Origin: Gammaproteobacteria bacterium
GTDB lineage: Bacteria > Pseudomonadota > Gammaproteobacteria > SZUA-152
Reading direction: 5' to 3'
DNA: 11,488 nucleotides
Assembly: GCA_030613605.1 (NCBI GenBank)
Contig: JAUWLO010000044.1
Location: 1 to 11,488 of the forward strand
Notes under the pieces: generated by a model
Database searches by the model: none
What the model was told of the DNA's origin: nothing
Seen by the model: only the letters and a program-made list of their open reading frames with translations
Translations under genes and position numbers: made by a program
Shown: positions 1 through 6,208 of the stretch, piece by piece
How positions within the stretch are numbered: the stretch's first letter is position 1
Layout of the letters: every line of letters starts with the position of its first letter

Positions 1-668
1 GTCGCGCCGCCGGGTATGGCGTGCATCATGGGTGTTTCCACTTCCATGTAATCACGCTCGGTCAAAAAGCGTCGCACATAATCCACAATTTGTGAGCGCA
101 TCCGAAATGTTTTACGCGTCACCTCATTCATAATGAGATCAACATAACGCTGGCGGTATTTGGTTTCCTGATCGGACAGGCCATGCCATTTCTCAGGCAA
201 TGGGCGTAGTGATTTTGTTAACAGGCGAATACCATCAACTCTTACAGAAAGCTCGCCCGTTTTGGTGCGAAACAACACGCCCTCGGCACCGATGATGTCG
301 CCAATATCCCATTTCTTGAATTGCGTGTTATAAAAACCCTCGGCCAATTCATCGCGGGTAACAAACAGCTGGATTTGACCTGACATATCACGCACTTGCG
401 CAAAGCTGGCCTTACCCATAATGCGTTTGGCCATCATGCGACCGGCGATTTTTACGCGCACCGGTTTGGCTTCCAATGTTTCATTGTCAGCTTCACCATA
501 CTCAGCGTGCAGTTCACCAGCCATGACGTTACGACGAAAATCATTCGGGAAGGCATTACCTTCTTCGCGCAGCGCCGCCAGCTTGGTCTTGCGCATAGCG
601 ATCAAGGTATTTTCGTCTACTTCTTGTTCTTTGTTTTTTTCGTCGGCCATACTTTTTTCTTCAACCAT
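1..668 (-). CDS. lysS: Lysyl-tRNA synthetase, class II (N-terminal part, 3' end beyond window)
   Basis: LysS charges tRNA-Lys with lysine in the cytoplasm. About 222 residues are visible and the gene runs off the left edge; the family is usually about 500 residues. The N-terminal region carries the conserved stretch EEGNAFPNDFRR, then the OB-fold anticodon-binding domain (VRVKIAGRMMAKRIMGKASF, then QIQLFVTRDEL). The linker DQETKYRQRYVDLI and class II motif 1 (RDYMEVETPMM, ending IPGGA) follow at the window edge. The start is uncertain: ATG at 668 or an in-frame ATG at 650 (MADEKNKEQ), and both have only weak purine-rich leaders. The gene lies 177 nt downstream of prfB on the same strand, the order seen in the E. 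coli prfB-lysS operon, but a repeat element occupies the gap. Identity is very secure; only the start is open. Confidence 0.97.
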   Translation of the reverse strand, partial: MVEEKSMADEKNKEQEVDENTLIAMRKTKLAALREEGNAFPNDFRRNVMAGELHAEYGEADNETLEAKPVRVKIAGRMMAKRIMGKASFAQVRDMSGQIQLFVTRDELAEGFYNTQFKKWDIGDIIGAEGVLFRTKTGELSVRVDGIRLLTKSLRPLPEKWHGLSDQETKYRQRYVDLIMNEVTRKTFRMRSQIVDYVRRFLTERDYMEVETPMMHAIPGGA

Positions 669-728
669 TAGTTAGTTCTTTAAATATTTGTCGTTAGTAA
701 ATTAAAATCATATATTTAATAAGATTTC

Positions 729-798
729 GTCACTCCGGCGGAGGCCGGAGTCCAGAGGGGTTAGACACATGCTGGATTCCGGCCTCCGCCGGAATGAC
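729..798. repeat. 70-bp long inverted repeat between prfB and lysS (dispersed palindromic repeat type)
   Basis: Two 27-bp arms at 729-755 and 772-798 are inverted copies with only two mismatches, around a 16-nt loop. Each arm contains its own small palindrome (CCGGC-GGAG-GCCGG), and the outer ends read GTCA...TGAC. Its G+C-rich sequence stands out against the AT-rich bases on both sides. The general form (GTCATTCC...GGAATCCAG with an inverted partner) resembles dispersed palindromic repeats known from many proteobacteria. Family membership is inferred from memory, since only one copy is in this window. There is no T-run directly after the stem in the lysS direction, so it is not a textbook intrinsic terminator, though the hairpin could affect RNA stability. 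Confidence 0.8.
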
Positions 799-845
799 AA
801 CAAAAAACCCACTATCATTTTTACCTTTTATCTTTATCCCTTCAA

Positions 846-1944
846 TTAAATCCCGCTTTTCAGGCTAGCTACAATGAACTGATCCAGGTCACCATCCAAT
901 ACTGCCTGGGTATTGCCTGTTTCTACACCGGTACGCAAATCCTTGATGCGCGATTGGTCCAATACGTATGAACGTATTTGACTACCCCAACCAATATCGG
1001 CCTTGCCATCCTCCACAACCTTTTGGTCAGCATTGCGAATTTGCATTTCGTGCTCGTACAATTTGGCCTTAAGCTGTTTCATCGCCGAAGCCTTGTTTTT
1101 ATGCTGCGAGCGATCATTCTGACACTGTACCACGATGCCCGTAGGGTTATGGGTAATACGCACCGCCGACTCGGTACGGTTAACATGCTGACCACCGGCA
1201 CCCGAGGCACGATACACATCGATACGCAGATCGGCGGGATTGATATCAATTTCGATATCGTCATCTATTTCCGGTGAGACAAACACGGAAGCAAATGAGG
1301 TATGACGGCGTCCGCCAGAATCAAATGGCGATTTGCGCACCAGCCGATGCACACCGGTTTCCGTGCGCAACCAACCAAATGCGTACTCACCTTCAAAGTG
1401 AATGGTGGCACTTTTGATGCCTGCGACATCACCGCTAGAGGCCTCCACCAGCTCGGTCTTAAAACCATGCGCTTCACCCCAGCGAAGGTACATACGCAAG
1501 ATCATTTCCGCCCAGTCCTGGGCCTCGGTACCGCCGGATCCGGATTGAATATCCAGGAAGGCATTATTGGGATCCATCTCGTTGGAGAACATGCGCCGGA
1601 ATTCCAGTTTGGCAAGCTGCGCGTCCAGTTCGTCGAGATCGCTTACCACGGAATCCACCGTGTCCTGATCATCTTCCTCAGCGGCCATCTCTAATAATTC
1701 GGCCGCTTCGCTAAGGCCATCATCCATGTTGGTGATGGTATTCACCACCTGCTCCAGCAGTGATCGCTCCTTGCCTAAGGCCTGAGCGCGCTCAGGATTA
1801 TTCCAGACTTCCGGTGCTTCCAGCTCACGCTCTACTTCAACCAGTTTTTCCTGCTTTTCATCGAAGTCAAAGATACCCCCTCAGGGTGTCCGCACGCCCC
1901 TGCATTTCTTTGATACGAGTAGAGATTAAGCCAATTTCGAGCAT
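846..1944 (-). CDS. prfB: Peptide chain release factor 2, with programmed +1 frameshift
   Basis: RF2 recognises UAA and UGA stop codons and triggers peptide release on the ribosome. Translation starts at ATG 1944 behind AAAGGAAG, reads 25 codons to an in-frame TGA (1867-1869), then shifts +1 to continue to TAA at 846-848. The product is 365 residues, the same length as E. coli RF2. Counting through the shift, the anticodon-like SPF tripeptide falls at residues 205-207 and the catalytic GGQ at 250-252, as in E. coli. Residue 246 is alanine rather than the threonine of E. coli K-12. Read without the shift, the gene would appear to begin at a GTG near 1748 and would lack 65 residues. It lies downstream of recJ and upstream of lysS on the same strand. 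RF2 level is expected to be autoregulated through the UGA. Confidence 0.98.
1866..1881 (-). promoter_or_regulatory. RF2 programmed +1 frameshift site
   Basis: Read on the minus strand the site is AGGGGGTATCTTTGAC. It holds an internal Shine-Dalgarno-like AGGGGG, then the slippery CTT codon, then TGA followed by C, the poor-termination context. The spacing matches the well-studied E. coli prfB element. The zero-frame peptide ends ...RGYL before TGA, and after the shift the protein continues D-F-D-E-K. When RF2 is scarce, slow termination at UGA lets the ribosome slip from CTT to TTT and complete the protein. Confidence 0.97.
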
Positions 1945-1964
1945 GTTCTTCCTTTAGCTACAAG

Positions 1965-1989
1965 AGTTACCAACATAGTTACCAGTAAC
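1965..1989. repeat. Small direct and inverted repeat in the prfB leader
   Basis: AGTTACCA occurs twice, at 1965-1972 and 1977-1984, with a 12-bp period. The second copy is part of the inverted repeat GTTAC-CA-GTAAC (1978-1989). It lies between the candidate prfB promoter and the ribosome binding site. A repeat spaced by about one helical turn could be a protein-binding site, but no regulator is implied by the sequence. Confidence 0.35.
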
Positions 1990-2020
1990 CTTATACCACT
2001 AGAATGAAAATTCAGGGCGC

Positions 2021-2049
2021 ATAATACATCACTCGGCCGTCGGCGTGAA
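2021..2049 (-). promoter_or_regulatory. Candidate sigma-70 promoter for prfB
   Basis: On the minus strand TTCACG (2044-2049) and TATTAT (2021-2026) are separated by 17 nt. That is 4/6 and 5/6 matches to the -35 and -10 consensus. It would give a leader of about 70 nt ahead of the prfB ATG at 1944. This would let prfB be transcribed apart from recJ, whose stop is at 2055. Judged by eye only. Confidence 0.35.
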
Positions 2050-2054
2050 TGCAG

Positions 2055-3836
2055 TCAAAGCGGTCGAATAAAATCTACCATCAATTGTGCAGACCGACGG
2101 CCATTGAATTCATTCACATCCAGACGATAGGCCAGCTCTACCTGCTCCACATTTTCAGGCCAGTCATCATCGACCGTATTAAAGGCAATAGCGTCGATGG
2201 TTTGCTCGCTGCCGGGCGTCTGCAATACCAGCTTAAGGTGGCGCTCACCCACAATGCGGCGACTAATTAGCTTAAACACGCCATCGAACACCGGTTCAGG
2301 AAAACCCTGCCCCCAGGGACCACCACTGCGCAAAATATCCGCAACCGTTAGATTCAATTCCCCTTCACCTAGGGCGCCATCACTGAGAATTTCCCGCTGC
2401 AAATCCTCCGGCCCAAGGTGTCGTCTCACCTCTTCATCAAAAGCAGCGCTGAATCGATCAAACTGATCGGCATCCAACGTTAAACCAGCCGCCATGGCAT
2501 GGCCGCCAAATTTGCTGAGCAATCCAGGGTTGTGTGCCGCCACGGCATCAAGAGCATCCCGTATATGCAAGCCCGGAACAGAACGCGCCGAACCTTTAAT
2601 GGTGGTCTCATCGGCCTGGGCAAAGACAATCACCGGCCGATGCAGGCGATCTTTTATGCGTGATGCAAGAATACCAATAACGCCTTGATGCCAATGTGGC
2701 TCAAACAGGCACAGACCTACTGGCAGATCAGCAATCTTTTCCGAATCAGCGGATTCCAGTTCCATGGCATCTAGGATCAACATGGCCTCATCTTTCATTT
2801 CATTTTCGATCTGGCGACGCTCGACGTTAAGACCATCAAGTTGACGTGCCAGTTCGTCGGCTTTTCTCGCATCATCGGTGAGCAAACATTCGATGCCCAG
2901 TGACATATCTTCCAGCCGACCGGCCGCATTAAGGCGAGGGCCAACGGCAAAACCCAGATCGGATGCCACCAGGCTCTGCTGCTGTCGTTTGCCCACCTTA
3001 ATCAACGCACTAATGCCGGGGCTACATTTCCCCTGACGAATACGCGCCAGACCCTGTGCCACCAAAATGCGATTGTTGTGATCCAGCGGTACCACATCGG
3101 CCACCGTGCCCAATGCCACCAGATCCAGCAGCGTAGCCAGATTCGGCTCCGGTATGTTCTGCTGATCAAACCAGCCGTTTTCGCGCAGCACAGAACGCAA
3201 AGCCAGCATCACGTAAAAAATCACACCGACACCGGCCAGATTTTTACTGGGAAAACCATCGCCCTGTTGATTGGGATTCACAATGGCCGCAGCGGCCGGT
3301 AACTCAGCGCCTTGCAAATGATGGTCAGTAACCAGTACACAGATGTTGTGCTCGTTGGCCGCGGCCACTCCTTCGATGCTGGAAATACCGTTGTCCACTG
3401 TGACAATAAGATCGGGTTGCTTCTCCGCAGCGACCGCGACGATCTCAGGTGTTAATCCGTAGCCATATTTAAAACGATCAGGCACCAGATAATCTACCTG
3501 TTTCGCGCCCATCAACCGCAGTGCACGCACGGCCAACGCCGAAGACGTAGCACCATCGCAGTCATAATCACCCACGATAAGAATTCGTTGTTGTGTTTTT
3601 ACAGTATTAGTTACTGCATTTGCCAACAGTTCTGCAGCCTGCTCTATGTTGCTCAATTCCGTGAAGGGCAACAGGTGTGAAAGGCCCTTTTCTAACTGAT
3701 CTACTGAGTTTATGCCACGCTGGGAATAAATGCGGGCCAGTACAGGATGAAGCCCTGCCCCATCTAATGCAGGGGCAGGATTTTCTGAACGGCGGGTAAT
3801 ACGGCTAGTATTCTGGGGGATAAGAGTGGCGCTCAT
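2055..3836 (-). CDS. recJ: Single-stranded-DNA-specific exonuclease RecJ
   Basis: RecJ degrades single-stranded DNA 5' to 3' in recombination and mismatch repair, using Mn/Mg ions. The 593-residue product is close to the usual length (E. coli about 577). DHH-family motifs appear in order: VGDYDCDGATSSA (about 88-100), VDNGISS (147-153) and VTDHH (169-173). These are followed by GPRLNAAGRLEDMS (299-312) and the DHHA1 motif GGHAMAAGLTL (444-454). All metal-binding acidic residues expected in motif I (D90, D92, D94) are present. The ATG at 3836 has only a distant GGAG upstream, so ribosome binding looks weak. It starts 36 nt after the ppiC stop on the same strand, which suggests co-transcription, and leads into prfB after 110 nt. 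The recJ-prfB-lysS order is a conserved gammaproteobacterial arrangement. Confidence 0.97.
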   Translation of the reverse strand: MSATLIPQNTSRITRRSENPAPALDGAGLHPVLARIYSQRGINSVDQLEKGLSHLLPFTELSNIEQAAELLANAVTNTVKTQQRILIVGDYDCDGATSSALAVRALRLMGAKQVDYLVPDRFKYGYGLTPEIVAVAAEKQPDLIVTVDNGISSIEGVAAANEHNICVLVTDHHLQGAELPAAAAIVNPNQQGDGFPSKNLAGVGVIFYVMLALRSVLRENGWFDQQNIPEPNLATLLDLVALGTVADVVPLDHNNRILVAQGLARIRQGKCSPGISALIKVGKRQQQSLVASDLGFAVGPRLNAAGRLEDMSLGIECLLTDDARKADELARQLDGLNVERRQIENEMKDEAMLILDAMELESADSEKIADLPVGLCLFEPHWHQGVIGILASRIKDRLHRPVIVFAQADETTIKGSARSVPGLHIRDALDAVAAHNPGLLSKFGGHAMAAGLTLDADQFDRFSAAFDEEVRRHLGPEDLQREILSDGALGEGELNLTVADILRSGGPWGQGFPEPVFDGVFKLISRRIVGERHLKLVLQTPGSEQTIDAIAFNTVDDDWPENVEQVELAYRLDVNEFNGRRSAQLMVDFIRPL

Positions 3837-3872
3837 AATATGGATGACGAGTTGATCTCCAGCGCCCGACTT

Positions 3873-4154
3873 TTAGTCAGTGCGAGACGTCACTTCCAGC
3901 AAATGATAACCAAACTGGGTTTTAACCGGGCCTTGTACCGTATTCACATCTGCACTGAATACCACCTTGTCGAATTCAGGCACCATCTGGCCGGGGCCAA
4001 AGGAACCAAGGTCACCACCGTTTGCACCTGAAGGGCAGGACGAATGTTTTTTGGCGATATCACCAAAATCAGCACCTGCTTCAATTTCATCTTTTAACTT
4101 CTGACATTGTTCTTCACTTTCTACCAAAATGTGTCTTGCGGTTGCTTCTGCCAT
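3873..4154 (-). CDS. ppiC: Parvulin-type peptidyl-prolyl cis-trans isomerase
   Basis: This 93-residue protein is a single parvulin domain with no signal peptide, so it is expected in the cytoplasm, where it catalyses cis-trans isomerisation of prolyl bonds. Visible family features are ATARHILVESEE at the N-terminus, FGDIAKKHSSCPSG, the GGDLGSFGPGQMVPEFDKVVF stretch in the middle, and the end VKTQFGYHLLEV. Length and layout match E. coli PpiC. ATG 4154 was chosen because GGAG sits six bases before it. An in-frame GTG at 4166 overlaps that Shine-Dalgarno and is unlikely to be used. It is the first gene of a likely ppiC-recJ transcript, with a candidate promoter just upstream. Confidence 0.95.
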   Translation of the reverse strand: MAEATARHILVESEEQCQKLKDEIEAGADFGDIAKKHSSCPSGANGGDLGSFGPGQMVPEFDKVVFSADVNTVQGPVKTQFGYHLLEVTSRTD

Positions 4155-4171
4155 GACGTTCTCCACTGATT

Positions 4172-4199
4172 ATTAAAATTGTAAAAATAAGATTGTAAA
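4172..4199 (-). promoter_or_regulatory. Candidate promoter for ppiC-recJ
   Basis: On the minus strand TTTACA (4194-4199) and TTTAAT (4172-4177) are 16 nt apart; each matches its consensus at 5/6 positions. Initiation near 4165 would leave a short leader with the GGAG ribosome binding site of ppiC. It lies in the 52-nt gap after the RHH gene, so ppiC need not depend on the upstream cassette. Confidence 0.45.
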
Positions 4200-4206
4200 C
4201 CCAGGC

Positions 4207-4461
4207 TCAGGCTTCCACCCACTGCCTCATAATTCTTTTGATCTGAGTCTGGTATTTTAACTCCTCCAGCTCACATTTTTTACGAAATGTCGCCAATAAC
4301 GACTCCGGAATTTTTATGCTGATGAGCTTACTCTTCTCTGCAGGCTGATGCATTAATCGAAACGCCTCAAGAAATTCGGCAATATCATGCGCTGACATGT
4401 TTCTACATTGCTGCAAATAGTCATCAGAGAAATATTGTACCGGCCTCACTTTTGCATTCAT
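4207..4461 (-). CDS. Small CopG/ribbon-helix-helix protein, probable antitoxin
   Basis: This is an 84-residue protein. The C-terminal half (about 43-84) has a ribbon-helix-helix pattern: strand KLISIKI, helix PESLLATFRKKCELE, a turn, then YQTQIKRIMRQWVE. That is the DNA-binding fold of CopG-like and BrnA-like antitoxins. The N-terminal half (VQYFSDDYLQQ, then MSAHDIAEFLEAFRLM) looks helical and could contact the partner protein. The start ATG 4461 overlaps the TGA of the upstream nucleotidyltransferase gene (TGATG) and has GGAGAG six bases before it, so the two genes are translationally coupled. A GTG three bases earlier is possible but too close to the GGAG. Antitoxin and repressor roles are inferred from the fold, gene pairing and a palindrome in the shared promoter. 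No direct homologue of proven function was recognised. Confidence 0.75.
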   Translation of the reverse strand: MNAKVRPVQYFSDDYLQQCRNMSAHDIAEFLEAFRLMHQPAEKSKLISIKIPESLLATFRKKCELEELKYQTQIKRIMRQWVEA

Positions 4462-4919
4462 CACAATCTCTCCATAGCCTTAACATCCTCTATATCCTGT
4501 GGACGACCGCTTTTCTTTTTCATGGCTATAAGACTTGATAAATTAGCCACTTTAATCTTTCTTCCCATCACTTCCTTGTTGACTGTTTTAATCTGGCTCG
4601 CATCTTCAGTAATAATGATGTCAACCATTTCTGTTGGTTTGTTCGGATTAACAAAAGACCAGGCAATGAGATTCTTATTTTTGATGTATTCCTCGCGGAA
4701 GTTAAACACATCTTCTGCACTTACTGGCAACCGTGATTTCAATCCTATCCCATCAAGCGCCTTTTCAACTTTCAGAAATGCGGATTTCGTCAGCTGAATC
4801 ACAATATCCAGATCAATCGTACCCCGCACGGCACCATGCAAAGCTACCGCATGGCCACCCACCAGGGCATATTTAAGCTTCTCTTTTTCAAAAGCGTCAA
4901 CAACACGAATTAGCAACAT
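4461..4919 (-). CDS. Nucleotidyltransferase-fold protein (AbiEii/DUF6036-like), probable toxin
   Basis: A 152-residue soluble protein. Near the N-terminus it has the nucleotidyltransferase signature ALVGGHAVALHG (18-29) followed by RGTIDLDIVI (32-41), giving GG plus a D-x-D metal pair (D36, D38). A third acidic position may be D100 in EMVDIII. The C-terminal end K-K-K-SGR-PQDIEDV (134-146) matches the tail of small AbiEii/DUF6036-like nucleotidyltransferases. Proteins of this fold include toxins that add nucleotides to tRNA, but the substrate here cannot be read from sequence. ATG 4919 is the only convincing start; AGG lies just one base upstream, and the predicted transcript leader is very short. 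It is the first gene of the pair and is coupled to the RHH gene. Toxin identity is an inference. Confidence 0.78.
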   Translation of the reverse strand: MLLIRVVDAFEKEKLKYALVGGHAVALHGAVRGTIDLDIVIQLTKSAFLKVEKALDGIGLKSRLPVSAEDVFNFREEYIKNKNLIAWSFVNPNKPTEMVDIIITEDASQIKTVNKEVMGRKIKVANLSSLIAMKKKSGRPQDIEDVKAMERL

Positions 4920-4926
4920 GCCTGTT

Positions 4927-4946
4927 AGTATATACCGGTATATACT
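4927..4946. promoter_or_regulatory. Perfect 20-bp palindrome, probable operator
   Basis: AGTATATACCGGTATATACT reads identically on both strands, with no mismatch over 20 bp. It covers the -10 element and the downstream part of the spacer of the cassette promoter. Ribbon-helix-helix antitoxins usually bind such sites as dimers of dimers, so the product of the gene at 4207-4461 is the natural candidate ligand. The palindrome is directly visible; its function is inferred. Confidence 0.75.
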
Positions 4947-4956
4947 GTTAAATCAA
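4927..4956 (-). promoter_or_regulatory. Promoter of the nucleotidyltransferase-RHH cassette
   Basis: On the minus strand TTGATT (4951-4956) and TATACT (4927-4932) are separated by 18 nt, matching consensus at 4/6 and 5/6. Initiation would fall only a few bases before the ATG at 4919, giving a near-leaderless first gene. The -10 and most of the spacer lie within a perfect palindrome, so a bound repressor would block RNA polymerase. Confidence 0.6.
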
Positions 4957-5015
4957 GTTGGCAGACGCGCCGCCTGCTTCGTTAGTGCCAAGTTTTCTGG
5001 CTGGCCTGAGGAAGG

Positions 5016-5021
5016 TATACT
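5016..5021 (+). promoter_or_regulatory. Candidate -10 element for moaB
   Basis: TATACT lies 27 nt before the moaB ATG at 5049. The matching -35 position (4993-4998, TTTTCT) is poor. This is the best promoter-like site in the moaB upstream region, which is divergent from the nucleotidyltransferase cassette. Confidence 0.3.
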
Positions 5022-5048
5022 CTGCCCCTACTCTAAATGAGATCAGCC

Positions 5049-5579
5049 ATGAGCCACTCCACCAAACAACGTGAATTTATCCCCCTCAATATTGCGATAT
5101 TGACGGTTTCCGACAGCCGCACCGAGAAGGATGACACCTCTGGCAAGGTATTGGTGGACAGGCTACAGGAGGCTGGGCATAAGCTGGCTGAAAAAGCCAT
5201 TGTGCCAGATGATATCTATCAGATCCGCAGTGTGGTCTCGCGCTGGATAGCCGATTCTGATATTCATGCAGTAATCAGTACCGGCGGTACCGGCGTTACC
5301 GGTCGTGATGGTACCCCGGAAGCCTTCCAGGTGTTGCTGGACAAGGAAATCACAGGTTTTGGCGAGATGTTCCGTATGATTTCGTATGACGAGATAAAAA
5401 CATCCGCACTGCAATCCCGGGCGTTAGCCGGCGTTGCCAATGCTACCTATCTTTTTTGTCTACCGGGTTCGTCCGGTGCCTGCAAGACCGGTTGGGATAA
5501 CATCATCAAGGACCAACTGGATCACCGTACCAGCCCCTGTAATTTGACCATGCTCATCCCTCGGCTAAAAGAAGTCTAA
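5049..5579 (+). CDS. moaB: Molybdenum cofactor biosynthesis protein B (MoaB/MogA family)
   Basis: This family binds molybdopterin; MogA members adenylylate it before molybdate insertion, while the exact role of MoaB in E. coli is less clear. The 176-residue product is near the usual MoaB length (about 170). Family motifs are LNIAILTVSDSRTEKDDTSG near the N-terminus, the substrate-binding STGGTGVTGRDGTPE in the middle, then GFGEMFRMISYDEIKTSALQSRA and LPGSSGACKTGWD near the end. The start at ATG 5049 is preferred over the in-frame ATG 5037: it gives the family length and has GAG about ten bases upstream. No other cofactor gene is in the window, so it is separated from the rest of its pathway here. 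Its TAA overlaps the ATG of the next gene by one base. Confidence 0.95.
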   Translation: MSHSTKQREFIPLNIAILTVSDSRTEKDDTSGKVLVDRLQEAGHKLAEKAIVPDDIYQIRSVVSRWIADSDIHAVISTGGTGVTGRDGTPEAFQVLLDKEITGFGEMFRMISYDEIKTSALQSRALAGVANATYLFCLPGSSGACKTGWDNIIKDQLDHRTSPCNLTMLIPRLKEV

Positions 5580-6205
5580 TGGAGTTTTTAGATACTCAAG
5601 CCGGCTTATATAGCATGGTTGCACTCGGTGTTGTTTTTTTCGCAGCAGCTGGCTGGTATTTCTGGCGACAACTTCAAAAATCACAACATGAACGGCAGAT
5701 ACACAGGACGCTCGAGTCACTCGGCGTAAAATACCTTCACGATATTATTCTGCCGGACGGAATTGAAGGCTATACCTATATCGATTATTTGTTACTAACA
5801 CCGAACGGCATCGTAGTTCTCGACATCAACTTTAGTGAAGGCCATATATTTGGTGGCGAATCGGTTGACAAGTGGACACAGGTTATTAACAACAAAACCT
5901 ACAAGTTCGATAATCCACTTTATAACAATCAAACCAAATGTCAGGCAGTTCTGTGGAATATTAATAACAACATTTCAGAAGATGACGGCACAAATAATAA
6001 TGTGGAAACTTCTGGCTGGATCGCATTTTCCAGCGCAGGCAATTTTCCCAAAGGTATCCCGGACCAGGTCAGCATGATAAGTGATTTAAAAAATGACTTC
6101 AAAGAAAGATTTAATATCGGCGCGGACACCAACGAATCAACCCAAAAAATATGGGATCAATTACACGACCTATCAATAGCCACCCGCAAAGATGTAGGAC
6201 AATAA
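5579..6205 (+). CDS. Membrane-anchored NERD-domain protein, catalytic site altered
   Basis: A 208-residue protein. Residues about 10-29 form a single hydrophobic segment (GLYSMVALGVVFFAAAGWYF), so the rest is probably held at the inner membrane, most likely on the cytoplasmic side. Residues about 38-125 resemble a nuclease-related (NERD) domain: YIDYLLLTPNGIVVLDINFSE, GHIFGG, a conserved W99, then NPLYNNQTKCQAV. NERD domains have a PD-(D/E)xK-like core. Here D69 and D82 are kept, but the expected lysine at 84 is asparagine (D-I-N), so nuclease activity is doubtful. The ATG overlaps the moaB stop (TAATG), indicating translational coupling. It ends three bases from the convergent RpfE-type gene. 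The NERD assignment is by pattern; function is unknown. Confidence 0.72.
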   Translation: MEFLDTQAGLYSMVALGVVFFAAAGWYFWRQLQKSQHERQIHRTLESLGVKYLHDIILPDGIEGYTYIDYLLLTPNGIVVLDINFSEGHIFGGESVDKWTQVINNKTYKFDNPLYNNQTKCQAVLWNINNNISEDDGTNNNVETSGWIAFSSAGNFPKGIPDQVSMISDLKNDFKERFNIGADTNESTQKIWDQLHDLSIATRKDVGQ

Positions 6206-6208
6206 TTT

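Noticed and set aside
396..675. Two plus-strand open frames opposite lysS
   Set aside because: They lie antisense to the well-conserved lysS coding frame, have low-complexity translations and lack family resemblance.
846..1944. prfB as a frameshifted pseudogene
   Set aside because: The in-frame TGA lies in an exact programmed frameshift context, and the shifted product has normal length and all motifs.
3840..4031. Plus-strand open frame overlapping ppiC
   Set aside because: It is antisense to ppiC, whose full parvulin domain and ribosome binding site are evident.
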